Below are positions 31,501-40,371 of a stretch of 41,353 bases of DNA, in pieces. Under the pieces are notes generated by a model that saw only the letters and a program-made list of their open reading frames with translations, did no database searches and was not told the DNA's origin. Where the stretch lies: positions 1 through 41,353 of the forward strand of contig JAFTPT010000026.1 in assembly GCA_017463155.1 (NCBI GenBank), written 5' to 3'. The position numbers and the translations under genes are program-made. The DNA is from Blautia sp. GTDB taxonomy: Bacteria > Bacillota > Clostridia > Lachnospirales > Lachnospiraceae. Positions within the stretch are counted from its first letter, which is position 1; every line of letters begins with the position of its first letter.

Positions 31501-33441
31501 ATGTTGATCTTTTTGATCGTTTTCGGCCCGTTCCTTTGCGGGATCCTGTCCTGGCTTCTGGGCCGTAAAAATGAAGAGCAAAGAGACTGGTTCGTGATCG
31601 CCGTGACAGGAGCTGAGCTCATCCTGACGCTCCTGCTCCTCAGGGGCGGCGCTGCCGCACGGATCCCCGGCATACTGGCCGGCGGTCTTACCTTTACGAC
31701 GGACGGCTTCCGGATGACGTACGCGGTGATCACGGCGGTGATGTGGGCCGGGACTACCTTGTTTGCAAAGGAATATTTCAGGGAGGAGCGGGAGCATCTG
31801 AACCGCTACTGGCTGTTCATCATCGTGACGCTGGGCGCGACGGAGGGCGTGATGCTCTCCGGAGACATGATGACGACCTTCGTGTTCTTTGAGATCCTGT
31901 CCTTTACTTCCTTTACCTGGGTCATCCAGGAGGAGACGCCCGGTGCTGTCAGGGCGGGATATACCTATCTTTTTATCGCCGTGATCGGCGGACTGGTCCT
32001 GTTCATGGGACTTGCTCTTTTGTCGTTCGCGGCGGGGACACTTTCCTACGCAGAGCTTTCCGAAGCCGTCGCTGCGACGGAGCGGCCGGAGCTTGTGATG
32101 GCGGCCGGCGTGTGTATCCTGATCGGGTTCGGGGCCAAGGCCGGCATGTTTCCGGTCCACATATGGCTTCCCAAAGCGCATCCGGTGGCACCTTCACCGG
32201 CGTCCGCGCTTCTTTCCGGGATCCTGACCAAGGTCGGAATCTACGGGATCCTGATGGTCTCGATGAATGCGCTGTTTTCGTACGAGAGTTTTGGCTTTCT
32301 GGTGCTGATCCTGGGCGTGATCACGATGGCGCTGGGAGCGGTGCTGGCACTTTTTTCCATCAACCTCAAGAGGACGCTGGCCTGCTCCTCCATGTCCCAG
32401 ATCGGGTTTATCCTGACCGGGGTGGGGATGATGATCCTGCTGCGCGCAGTTGGCAGCAGCGAAGGCGCCGGAACGGCCATGAGCGGCCTGATGCTCCATA
32501 TGGTCAACCACTCGCTGATCAAGCTGACGCTTTTTATGGCTGCCGGCGTGGTTGTCATGAAGATCCATGTATTGACGCTCAATGAGATCCGCGGCTTCGG
32601 GCGGAGCAAGCTGCTATTTAAGATCGCATTTGCACTCGGAGCCCTCGGCATCAGCGGTGTGCCGCTCTTTAACGGGTACCTCAGCAAGACGCTCCTCCAT
32701 GAAGGCATCGTGGAGGGAATCCATGAATGTGCGAGGTACAGTACAGCTCTGTCCGTGATCGAATGGATATTCCTGTTCTCGGGCGGTCTGACCTTCGCCT
32801 ACATGCTGAAGCTTTTCATCTGTATCTTTGTCCAGAAAAACAGGGATCCGAAGCGGCAGCAGTTCTATGACAGCGACAGACGGGGCATGGATATGCTCAG
32901 CACGATCGCCGTCGTCGGTTCTTCCCTTCTGATGGTGGTGCTGGGACAGCCATATGTGGCGACACATCTTGCGGCCTTTATGAACGGATATGAGGAGATC
33001 CTTCATTTCCACGCCTTTTCCTGGGAAAACCTGAAGGGCGGCCTGATCTCTCTGTCCATCGGGGCGGTCGTCTATCTGCTTTTTGTCCGGAAGGTGCTTG
33101 TCCGGGAGGATTCCTATGTGGAGCTCTGGCCGGCGGGCCTTGACGTGATCCTGAAGCCCCTCTGCCGTGCCGGGATGTTCCTGTGGACCTGTGCCGTACG
33201 GGTCTTTGACCTTAGCACGGACGGACTGATCCGTCTTCTCCGGAAGACCGTGGTCAGGGAGAAGAAGGTGAAGGGCCGCAAAAGCGTACATCCGGGCCTT
33301 CTCAGGACCATGTCCGCGGAGATCAGCGGAGGCGCCGAGCCGGTTACTTCAAACTTCACCTTTGCGCTGATGATGACCTGTATCGGCATTATCGTCATCC
33401 TTCTCGCGATCCTGCTTTCCTGGCGGGGATGGAGGGTATGA
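31501..33441 (+). CDS. Antiporter-like subunit 4 (NuoL/HyfB-like, long form)
   Basis: The 646-residue protein has the family core: Glu131 in VFFEILSFTSFTW and Lys213 in GFGAKAGMFPVHIWLPKAHPVAPSPASALLSG. It adds about 150 residues after the core with a long hydrophilic/amphipathic region and a final membrane segment (LLAILLSW). Such a C-terminal extension recalls the lateral helix of NuoL or HyfB, although no homology was tested. It is the last gene of the operon; a separate promoter for the next gene follows. Confidence 0.9.
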   Translation: MLIFLIVFGPFLCGILSWLLGRKNEEQRDWFVIAVTGAELILTLLLLRGGAAARIPGILAGGLTFTTDGFRMTYAVITAVMWAGTTLFAKEYFREEREHLNRYWLFIIVTLGATEGVMLSGDMMTTFVFFEILSFTSFTWVIQEETPGAVRAGYTYLFIAVIGGLVLFMGLALLSFAAGTLSYAELSEAVAATERPELVMAAGVCILIGFGAKAGMFPVHIWLPKAHPVAPSPASALLSGILTKVGIYGILMVSMNALFSYESFGFLVLILGVITMALGAVLALFSINLKRTLACSSMSQIGFILTGVGMMILLRAVGSSEGAGTAMSGLMLHMVNHSLIKLTLFMAAGVVVMKIHVLTLNEIRGFGRSKLLFKIAFALGALGISGVPLFNGYLSKTLLHEGIVEGIHECARYSTALSVIEWIFLFSGGLTFAYMLKLFICIFVQKNRDPKRQQFYDSDRRGMDMLSTIAVVGSSLLMVVLGQPYVATHLAAFMNGYEEILHFHAFSWENLKGGLISLSIGAVVYLLFVRKVLVREDSYVELWPAGLDVILKPLCRAGMFLWTCAVRVFDLSTDGLIRLLRKTVVREKKVKGRKSVHPGLLRTMSAEISGGAEPVTSNFTFALMMTCIGIIVILLAILLSWRGWRV

Positions 33442-33470
33442 CAGCCGGCTGAGCGCGGTACATACAGTCA

Positions 33471-33499
33471 TTGACGATGGTTTTAAAAGAATGTATAAT
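33471..33499 (+). promoter_or_regulatory. Sigma-A type promoter for the phosphofructokinase gene
   Basis: TTGACG (33471-33476) and TATAAT (33494-33499) are separated by 17 bases. The start site would be near 33506, about 35 bases before the ATG at 33543. No terminator is visible after the preceding antiporter gene, so read-through from that operon is possible. Confidence 0.85.
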
Positions 33500-33542
33500 A
33501 GAATCACAACGCCAATAACCTTGCAAAGAAAGGAAGGTATTT

Positions 33543-34625
33543 ATGATTAAGAGAATCGGCCTGCTGACCAGCGGCGGGGATTGCCAGGCATTGAACGCGA
33601 CGATGCGCGGCGTGGTTAAAGGACTTGCCAATTCAGTCGATGAGCTGGAAGTATACGGCTTTGAAGACGGCTACAAGGGCCTCATCTACGGCAAATACAG
33701 AATGCTTACTTCCCGGGACTTTTCCGGTATCCTGACCCAGGGCGGAACGATCATCGGTACCTCCCGTCAGCCCTTCAAGCTGATGCGTGTGCCGGATGAG
33801 AAGGGCCTGGACAAGGTCGAGGCCATGAAGCATACCTATTACAAGCTCTGCCTGGACTGCCTGGTCATCCTTGGCGGCAACGGCACGCAGAAAACGGCCA
33901 ATCTTCTTCGCGAGGAAGGCCTGAATATCATCCATCTGCCGAAGACCATCGACAATGATATTTTCGGAACGGACATGACCTTCGGATTCCAGACGGCTGT
34001 GGACATCGCGACCAACGCCATCGATATGATCCATACGACGGCGGCTTCCCACGGACGTGTCTTTATCGTCGAGGTCATGGGCCACAAGGTAGGCGCCCTT
34101 ACCCTGCATGCAGGACTTGCGGGCGGTGCCGATATCATCCTGATCCCCGAGATCCCGTATGATATCAAAAAGATCGTAGCCGCGATCGACAAGCGGAACA
34201 AAGCCGGCAAGAGATTTACGATCCTTGCCGTGGCGGAGGGCGCGATCTCCAAGGAGGAGGCCAATCTCTCCAAAAAGAAATACAAAGAAAAGCTCGAAGC
34301 CAGGGCCAAGAAGTATCCGTCGGTTTCCTACGAGATCGCGGAGCGGATCTTCAAGGAGACAGGCAGCGAGGTCCGCATCACCGTACCGGGCCACACCCAG
34401 CGCGGCGGCGAGCCCTGTCCGTATGACAGGGTCCTTTCCACCCGGATCGGTGCCGGTGCCGCACAGGCGATCCTCGATGAGGAGTACGGCATCATGGTCG
34501 GTATCGTGAACGGTAAGATCAAGAGAGTTCCCCTCGCGGAGTGCGCGGGCAAGCTGAAGATGGTCTCTGCCAAGGATCAGACCGTACAGGCCGCCAAGCA
34601 AATCGGCATCAGCTTTGGCGACTGA
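33543..34625 (+). CDS. pfkA: 6-phosphofructokinase, Lys124-type
   Basis: A 360-residue PfkA-family enzyme with the start IGLLTSGGDCQALNA, the nucleotide-loop motif GGNGTQ (111-116) and the substrate motif PKTIDND (133-139). It phosphorylates fructose 6-phosphate in glycolysis. ATP-PFKs of the E. coli type have PGTIDND, and PPi-dependent enzymes have Asp in place of the Gly in GGDGT; here Gly is kept but Lys replaces Gly124, a mixed pattern seen in group III/ATP enzymes. GGNGT has Asn where the metal-binding Asp is usual. The phosphoryl donor cannot be settled from the sequence alone. Confidence 0.93.
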   Translation: MIKRIGLLTSGGDCQALNATMRGVVKGLANSVDELEVYGFEDGYKGLIYGKYRMLTSRDFSGILTQGGTIIGTSRQPFKLMRVPDEKGLDKVEAMKHTYYKLCLDCLVILGGNGTQKTANLLREEGLNIIHLPKTIDNDIFGTDMTFGFQTAVDIATNAIDMIHTTAASHGRVFIVEVMGHKVGALTLHAGLAGGADIILIPEIPYDIKKIVAAIDKRNKAGKRFTILAVAEGAISKEEANLSKKKYKEKLEARAKKYPSVSYEIAERIFKETGSEVRITVPGHTQRGGEPCPYDRVLSTRIGAGAAQAILDEEYGIMVGIVNGKIKRVPLAECAGKLKMVSAKDQTVQAAKQIGISFGD

Positions 34626-34640
34626 TGTAAAGAACAGCAG

Positions 34641-34693
34641 GCTGCCGCAGAATAACCGGCCCGGAAAGGACCGGCTGCTCTGCGGCAGCTTTT
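34641..34693 (+). terminator. Strong two-part terminator after the phosphofructokinase gene
   Basis: GCTGCCGCAG (34641-34650) and CTGCGGCAGC (34680-34689) form a perfect ten-base stem. Inside, CCGGCCC-type and GGACCGG arms make a second stem around GGAAA. TTTTCC follows. Only about 25 bases remain before dnaX, which has no visible promoter. Confidence 0.85.
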
Positions 34694-34718
34694 CCACAGT
34701 GTAGTGAGGAAGATATCC

Positions 34719-36308
34719 ATGAGTTATATGGCTCTCTACCGGAAATTCAGACCGGATGATTTTAATGAGGTCAAGGGACAGGACCATATCGTAACCACAT
34801 TGACCAATCAGATCAAGGCGAACCGGGTCGGCCATGCCTACCTGTTCTGCGGGACACGGGGAACAGGCAAGACCTCCGTCGCGAAGATCCTTGCACGGGC
34901 CGTCAACTGCGAGAACCCGGTGGACGGCAATCCCTGCAACAACTGCAGGATGTGCAAGGCGATCAAGGCCGGGACATCGATGAACGTGATCGAGATCGAT
35001 GCTGCCTCCAACAACGGCGTTGACAACATCCGCGAGATCAGGGAGGAAGTCTCGTACCGTCCGACAGAAGGCAATTACAAGGTGTACATCATCGACGAGG
35101 TCCACATGCTGTCGACAGGTGCTTTCAATGCGCTTCTCAAGACGCTCGAGGAGCCGCCATCCTACGTGATGTTCATTCTTGCCACGACAGAGGTCCACAA
35201 GATCCCCGTGACGATCCTGTCCAGATGCCAGAGATATGACTTTCACAGGATCCCCGTCGACACGATCGCGGACAGACTGTATGAGCTGCTGGAGGCGGAA
35301 GGAGTCGAGATCGAGGATAAAGCGGTGCGGTACATTGCCAGGACTTCCGACGGTGCCATGCGTGATGCGCTGAGCCTTCTGGATCAATGTATTTCCTTCT
35401 ACCTGGGGCAGAAACTGACCTACGATATGGTGCTGGATGTGCTGGGCGCCGTGGATACCGAGGTCTTCAGCCGGCTGCTGCGCCGTGTGATCGAGGCGGA
35501 TGTGACCGGGGCTATGAAGGTGCTGGGCGAGATGATCGCGGGGGCCAGGGAGCTGGGCCAGTTCGTGACGGACTTTATCTGGTATCTTCGGAACCTGCTT
35601 CTTATAAAGACGTCGGAGAATCCGGAGGAAGTCGTGGACATGTCCTCCGAAAATCTGAAGCTTTTGAAGGAAGAGAGCACCATGATCGAGACCGAGGCGC
35701 TCATGAGGTATATCCGCGTCTTCTCGGATCTGTCCAATCAGATCAGGTATGCCGCTCAGAAAAGAGTCCTGGTGGAGGTGGCGCTGATCAAGCTCTGCCG
35801 CCCTGCGATGGAAACAAATCTGGATTCGGTCCTCGACCGGATACGTGTTCTCGAAAAACAGATCAAGGAACGGCCCGTCGAAGTACGTTATACACAGCCG
35901 CAGGCACCGCAGACAGAAGAGCAGCCGGCCGGTGAGCCGCCCGTTGAACGGATGACCGCACCGGAAGAGCTTCAGAAGGTGGCAGCCCGGTGGCCGTCGA
36001 TCGTGGGACAGACAGGAGGGCTTCTCCGGGGCGTCCTTGATAAGGCGGTGCCCAGATACAACGGGGATTCAGGTGATCCGGCTCTCTATGTGGTGTTTAA
36101 GGATCTTGTCGGACAGAGCTGTGTGGATCATCCGGACGAGGCCAAAAGTATCCTGCAGGGGATCATCCGGCAGCAGACAGGCAAGGATGTGGAGATCCGG
36201 TTTATCATGGCGGAAGACGAACATGGCAAAGGACTTGCGGATATTGACATAGATACGGCAATGGAAGAATTCATCCACACGGTCGTCGAAGTGGAAGATG
36301 ACGAATAA
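34719..36308 (+). CDS. dnaX: DNA polymerase III subunit gamma/tau
   Basis: The 529-residue clamp-loader ATPase has Walker A GTRGTGKT (45-52), a four-Cys zinc motif (Cys64, 73, 76, 79), Walker B YIIDEVHML and the sensor LSRCQRYDF. A domain III and a long C-terminal region follow; the Gln/Pro/Glu linker (about 395-425) leads to the tau-specific domain V end. It loads the sliding clamp and joins polymerase cores in the replisome. ATG 34719 is chosen because AGGAAG lies upstream; a GTG at 34704 is in frame. It heads the dnaX-ybaB-recR block. Confidence 0.97.
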   Translation: MSYMALYRKFRPDDFNEVKGQDHIVTTLTNQIKANRVGHAYLFCGTRGTGKTSVAKILARAVNCENPVDGNPCNNCRMCKAIKAGTSMNVIEIDAASNNGVDNIREIREEVSYRPTEGNYKVYIIDEVHMLSTGAFNALLKTLEEPPSYVMFILATTEVHKIPVTILSRCQRYDFHRIPVDTIADRLYELLEAEGVEIEDKAVRYIARTSDGAMRDALSLLDQCISFYLGQKLTYDMVLDVLGAVDTEVFSRLLRRVIEADVTGAMKVLGEMIAGARELGQFVTDFIWYLRNLLLIKTSENPEEVVDMSSENLKLLKEESTMIETEALMRYIRVFSDLSNQIRYAAQKRVLVEVALIKLCRPAMETNLDSVLDRIRVLEKQIKERPVEVRYTQPQAPQTEEQPAGEPPVERMTAPEELQKVAARWPSIVGQTGGLLRGVLDKAVPRYNGDSGDPALYVVFKDLVGQSCVDHPDEAKSILQGIIRQQTGKDVEIRFIMAEDEHGKGLADIDIDTAMEEFIHTVVEVEDDE

Positions 36309-36329
36309 AGGAACGGGAGGAAACAGCAG

Positions 36330-36686
36330 ATGGCAAAAAGAGGCGGTTTTCCGGGCATGGGCATGCCCGGCAATATGAACAATCTGATGAAACAGGCACA
36401 GAAAATGCAGAAGCAGATGGAGGAGAACCAGAAGGCACTTGAGGAGAAGGAGTTTACCGCATCCGCCGGAGGCGGAGCCGTGGAAGTGACGATCTCCGGA
36501 AAGAAGGAGGTCGTCCGGGTAAAGCTTTCCGAGGAAGTGGTGGATCCCGATGATATCGAGATGCTGGAGGATCTGATCGTCGCGGCGACGAACGAAGCTC
36601 TCCGCAAGGTCGAGGAGGAGTCTTCGGCCGTGATGTCCAAACTGACAGGCGGACTTGGCGGTCTGGGCGGAGGTTTCCCGTTCTGA
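36330..36686 (+). CDS. YbaB/EbfC family nucleoid-associated protein
   Basis: A 118-residue protein with an N-terminal Met/Gln-rich helix ([19 protein letters not shown]) and the core [19 protein letters not shown]. It binds DNA non-specifically, usually as a dimer. The gene always follows dnaX and precedes recR in many bacteria, as here. Its stop overlaps the recR start by one base (TGATG). A Gly-rich tail ends the protein. Confidence 0.95.
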   Translation: MAKRGGFPGMGMPGNMNNLMKQAQKMQKQMEENQKALEEKEFTASAGGGAVEVTISGKKEVVRVKLSEEVVDPDDIEMLEDLIVAATNEALRKVEEESSAVMSKLTGGLGGLGGGFPF

Positions 36687-37282
36687 TGGAGTATTACAGC
36701 AGTCATATCAACAAACTCATCGAACAGTTGGCCCATCTTCCCGGGATCGGGTCCAAATCTGCCCAGCGGCTGGCTTTTCATATCATGAACATGCCGCGGG
36801 AGCAGGTGGCACAGCTGACCGGCGCGATCAATGATGCCCGGGAGAACGTGAGGTACTGCAGGGAGTGTTTTACGCTTACGGATCAGGAACTCTGTCCGAT
36901 CTGCAGCAACGAAAAACGGGATCATCATACGATCATGGTCGTGGAGAACACCAGGGATCTTGCCGCCTATGAGAAGACGGGAAAATACGGAGGGGTCTAT
37001 CACGTACTTCACGGTGCGATCTCTCCGATGCTGGGGATCGGGCCGGATGACATCCGTCTGAAGGAACTGATCATCCGTCTTCAGAATGATGTGGAAGAGG
37101 TGATCATCGCGACAAATTCCAGCCTGGAGGGCGAGACGACGGCGATGTATATCAGCAAGCTGATCAAGCCGACAGGCATTAAGGTCAGCCGGATCGCCAG
37201 CGGGGTTCCCGTGGGAGGAGACCTTGAATATATTGATGAAGTGACGCTGCTCCGCGCGCTGGAAGGCCGCGTTGAACTGTAG
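36686..37282 (+). CDS. recR: Recombination mediator RecR
   Basis: The 198-residue protein has the helix-hairpin-helix [19 protein letters not shown], a four-Cys zinc finger ([16 protein letters not shown], second Cys pair near 70) and a Toprim domain ([15 protein letters not shown]). With RecF and RecO it loads RecA at single-strand gaps. Length is standard. It shares one base with the YbaB gene upstream. Confidence 0.97.
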   Translation: MEYYSSHINKLIEQLAHLPGIGSKSAQRLAFHIMNMPREQVAQLTGAINDARENVRYCRECFTLTDQELCPICSNEKRDHHTIMVVENTRDLAAYEKTGKYGGVYHVLHGAISPMLGIGPDDIRLKELIIRLQNDVEEVIIATNSSLEGETTAMYISKLIKPTGIKVSRIASGVPVGGDLEYIDEVTLLRALEGRVEL

Positions 37283-37314
37283 CAGGAAAACCTGAGGGGA
37301 GTAAGGAATCATCT

Positions 37315-38547
37315 ATGGCGGATTTTCTGAAAAAACTGACCGGAAACAGGAAGAAAAAGAAACCAAGGGCACAGAAGACCGGCGCGGCTCAGGTGCAGTC
37401 TGAACCGATCGATTACCAGGAACGGATCAACCGGCACAAACGGGCCAGGCTTTTGCGGATACTGATCGCACTGGCTGCCGTGGTCGTGATCGCTGCGCTT
37501 GTGTTTTTATATCTTGAAAGAAGAAGCTACCATAATTACAGGATCCTTGAGACCAGCGAGCAGGAGGACGTCGTTTCCACCAAGTACCTGGATATGGACG
37601 GAAAGATCTTCCGGTACAGCCAGGACGGCGTCTCCCTCGTCAATACAGATCTTGATACGGTATGGAGCGAGACCTATTCCATGCAGAATCCTGTCGCCGA
37701 TGTACGGGGCAAGCGTGCTGTTATCGCTGATAAGGACGGAACGACGATGGAGATCTTTGACAGCAACGGGCTGACGGGGACGGTTTCCACGTCCTACACG
37801 ATCGTCAAGGCAAAGATCTCGACGAACGGACTGGTCGCGGCGATCCTGGACAGCGGAGATGAGACGTGGATCAATTTCTACGGATCCGACGGGAGCCTCA
37901 TCGCCGAGAACCAGACCAAGATCGATGATCCCGGGTATCCGATGGATGTGGCTATCTCCAACGACGGCGTGATCATGATGGTGACGTATCAGTTCGTGGA
38001 TGGCAGTGAGACGACCAGCTATGTGGCCTTTTACAATTTCGGGGATGTCGGCCAGAATGAGGACGACAGGATCGTCAGCGGTTACACCTACGAGGGTACG
38101 GTGATCCCGGAGGTACGGTACATGAGCGGCACCCACAGCGTGGCTGTGCGGGATGACGGGTTTACCCTGTACGAAGGAAGGCAGATCCCCAAGGAAAACA
38201 AAAGCGTCAACGTGGAAAAGGAGATCATCAGCACCTTCTATGATGAGGACACCATCGGTCTTGTGTTCAAGAACGAAGATAAAGAAAAGCTGTACACGAT
38301 GGAGGTCTATTCGGCAGCCGGAAAACTCGAGTTCAGCAGGGATTTCAATATTCCGTATACAAAGATCAAGATCAGCGATGGCTATATCATCATGTTCAAC
38401 AGTTCCCAGATCGGCATCATGAATGAAAACGGCGTGACAAAATACAGTGGAACCGTGGACGGTACGATCAATGATATCATCAAGATCGGCTATAACCGTT
38501 ACCTGCTGGTCCTTGATACCGGCGTAAATCTGATCAAGCTCACGTAA
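37315..38547 (+). CDS. Membrane-anchored beta-propeller-like protein (DUF5711 type)
   Basis: The 410-residue protein has a cytoplasmic Lys/Arg-rich start, one membrane segment (about 46-64) and a long extracytoplasmic region of repeated beta strands in ~40-residue units (IFRYSQDGVSLVNTDL, EIFDSNGL, NFYGSDGSLIAE), suggesting a beta-propeller. It resembles DUF5711 proteins of Clostridia, which often lie next to cvpA as here. A role in cell envelope or division is only a guess. It starts 32 bases after recR. Confidence 0.75.
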   Translation: MADFLKKLTGNRKKKKPRAQKTGAAQVQSEPIDYQERINRHKRARLLRILIALAAVVVIAALVFLYLERRSYHNYRILETSEQEDVVSTKYLDMDGKIFRYSQDGVSLVNTDLDTVWSETYSMQNPVADVRGKRAVIADKDGTTMEIFDSNGLTGTVSTSYTIVKAKISTNGLVAAILDSGDETWINFYGSDGSLIAENQTKIDDPGYPMDVAISNDGVIMMVTYQFVDGSETTSYVAFYNFGDVGQNEDDRIVSGYTYEGTVIPEVRYMSGTHSVAVRDDGFTLYEGRQIPKENKSVNVEKEIISTFYDEDTIGLVFKNEDKEKLYTMEVYSAAGKLEFSRDFNIPYTKIKISDGYIIMFNSSQIGIMNENGVTKYSGTVDGTINDIIKIGYNRYLLVLDTGVNLIKLT

Positions 38548-38558
38548 GGAGGGTTCTT

Positions 38559-39272
38559 TTGAACGGAACATGGATCTCTCTCGCCGCGGCTGCGGTCATC
38601 GCTCTGTTTGCGGTCATCGGGTACAATCGCGGTTTTGTAAAAGAAGTTATTTCCATGCTGTTCATATTCATCGCGATCGCGATCGTGTGGTTTATCAATC
38701 CATATGTCAATCAGTTCCTGCGGGAGCATACACCGCTGGAAGCGAGACTGGAGGAAAGCTGTCTCTCCGCCGTCGAAGCTCTCCCGGGCGCGGGGCAGGT
38801 GATGAACAGTGAGCAGCAGACGGCGCTGGCTGAGGAAACGGGCCTGCCTTCGTTCATGATCAGCGACCTTTTGAAAAACAACCAGCAGAGCATCTACCAG
38901 ATGCTGGGCGTCGATTCCTTTATCGGGTATGTGGCCAAATACCTGGCGGCGACGATCACAAACGCTGCCTCCTTCCTGGTCTCGTTCCTGCTTGCCTGGA
39001 TCCTGCTGCGGCTCCTGGCAATGGTCCTCGACCTGTTTACAAAGCTGCCCGTGATCCGGGGCGTGAACAAACTGGCCGGGGGGATCCTCGGAGGAGCGAA
39101 GTGTATTGTCGTGATCTGGATCATCATGCTGATCCTGGTCATTCTGTGCAACACGGAATTCGGCCGGAAGGGCCTTTCGCTGATCGGGCAGAGCAGACTG
39201 CTTTCATGGCTGTATGACAATAATATCCTGGCAAAGATTTTTGCCGGGTTTTTGGGACAAAGCCTGGGCTAA
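38559..39272 (+). CDS. cvpA: CvpA family membrane protein
   Basis: The 237-residue protein begins with a membrane segment and the CvpA pattern AVIGYNRGFVKEVISMLFIFIAIAIV, then a soluble loop and two to three membrane segments (INKLAGGILGGAKCI is typical: NKLAGGILGGAKCIVV). In E. coli CvpA supports colicin V export and purF-linked functions; in Gram-positives the role is unsettled. TTG 38559 has AAGGAGG upstream. It is eleven bases after the DUF5711-type gene and ends the conserved chromosomal block. Confidence 0.85.
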   Translation: MNGTWISLAAAAVIALFAVIGYNRGFVKEVISMLFIFIAIAIVWFINPYVNQFLREHTPLEARLEESCLSAVEALPGAGQVMNSEQQTALAEETGLPSFMISDLLKNNQQSIYQMLGVDSFIGYVAKYLAATITNAASFLVSFLLAWILLRLLAMVLDLFTKLPVIRGVNKLAGGILGGAKCIVVIWIIMLILVILCNTEFGRKGLSLIGQSRLLSWLYDNNILAKIFAGFLGQSLG

Positions 39273-39424
39273 TGTTGATGGTATTTATTGGCGAGATGCA
39301 TAAACAGTGCTGGTGAAATAGTCTCTGAAGTATAAAAAGACTCTGAAACCATCGTGTTTTTATCGATTTTTCATGGATTGACAGGTATAATAATGATGGA
39401 TGAGTATATAAAGGGGTGATGCGT

Positions 39425-40240
39425 ATGACAGAGCAGGAATTACAACGACAGAAAGATCACGAAGAAGATCTTGCCAGGCTTCGTGGATTTCGTCCTGTCG
39501 ACGATACGTTTATGAGGGTTCTTTTTAGAGATAACCTGCCTCTTGCAGAATTTGTTCTGCGTATTATAATCGGAAAGAATGACCTTCGTTTAACGAAGGA
39601 AGAAGCACAAAAAGACATGTCCAGACTTGTAGGCGCGAGAGGCATTTGTCTGGATGTACATGGAGTAGATGATCAGAATCGGCAGTACGATCTGGAAGTT
39701 CAGCGTGCCGACAGTGGTGCAAGGCCGGAACGGGCCAGATATCATGCCAGTGTTTTAGATGTAGAGAATCTGAATGCCGGCCAGCAGTTTGAGGAGCTGC
39801 CCACCACCTATATTATTTTCATCACAGAGAACGACATTTGGGGCGCTGGTGCAGCATTATATCCAATGGATCGTATCAATGCCGTTATCGGCCAACCATT
39901 TGATGACCGTCAGCATATACTATATGTAAATGCAAGCTATGAAGGTAGCGACCCTCTAGGTATATTGATGCATGATTTCCTTTGTTCTGATCCCGACGAT
40001 ATGAAAACACCGCTTTTGGCTGAAAAAGCCAGGTATCTCAAAACTGATCCGAAAGGAGTGGCGCTTATGTGTAAAGCTATGGAAGATTTGCGAGAAGAAT
40101 CCATTAATAGAGGAAAAGAAGCTGCTATTTTAATGAGCATAAAGAATTTGATGACCACTTTAAAATTAACCAAACAGCAAGCTATGGACGCTTTATTGAT
40201 TCCCCTGGCAGATCAAGCCAAATATCTCGCTAAACTTTAA
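39425..40240 (+). CDS. Rpn/PD-(D/E)XK nuclease family transposase-like protein
   Basis: The 271-residue protein resembles the 'PD-(D/E)XK nuclease family transposase'/Rpn group: start RPVDDTFMRVLFRDN, a later VDDQNRQYDLEVQRADSG (E-x-Q/K of the nuclease core), ARYHASVLD, and a helical tail. Members are DNA endonucleases that promote recombination and are abundant and mobile in Firmicutes. ATG 39425 is chosen with AAGGGG upstream. Base composition is more AT-rich than the preceding genes, which fits acquisition by transfer. It ends at a strong terminator. Confidence 0.85.
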   Translation: MTEQELQRQKDHEEDLARLRGFRPVDDTFMRVLFRDNLPLAEFVLRIIIGKNDLRLTKEEAQKDMSRLVGARGICLDVHGVDDQNRQYDLEVQRADSGARPERARYHASVLDVENLNAGQQFEELPTTYIIFITENDIWGAGAALYPMDRINAVIGQPFDDRQHILYVNASYEGSDPLGILMHDFLCSDPDDMKTPLLAEKARYLKTDPKGVALMCKAMEDLREESINRGKEAAILMSIKNLMTTLKLTKQQAMDALLIPLADQAKYLAKL

Positions 40241-40280
40241 GATATAACCATCAGGGTTAAATTCGTATAAACAAATAAGA

Positions 40281-40322
40281 ACCCAAGAGCATTTACTTCT
40301 AACGCTCTTGGGTATCTTTTTC
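40281..40322. terminator. Bidirectional terminator between the nuclease and EF-hand genes
   Basis: ACCCAAGAGC (40281-40290) and GCTCTTGGGT (40304-40313) form a perfect ten-base stem with a 13-base loop. ATCTTTTTC follows on the plus strand; on the minus strand the T-rich tract TTCTTATTTG follows. The genes on both sides converge on it. Confidence 0.9.
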
Positions 40323-40371
40323 TTCGTTTCTGTATTATTGCAGAACGGCTGTCTCTGTGACTTAATAGAGT

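Noticed and set aside
24154-33441. Mbh or Ech hydrogenase cluster
   Set aside because: Only the membrane antiporter half is present; no large or small hydrogenase subunit or ferredoxin-like gene follows in the window.
33633-35387. 584-codon minus-strand frame opposite pfkA and dnaX
   Set aside because: It runs through the strong terminator and both conserved genes. It is a composition effect.
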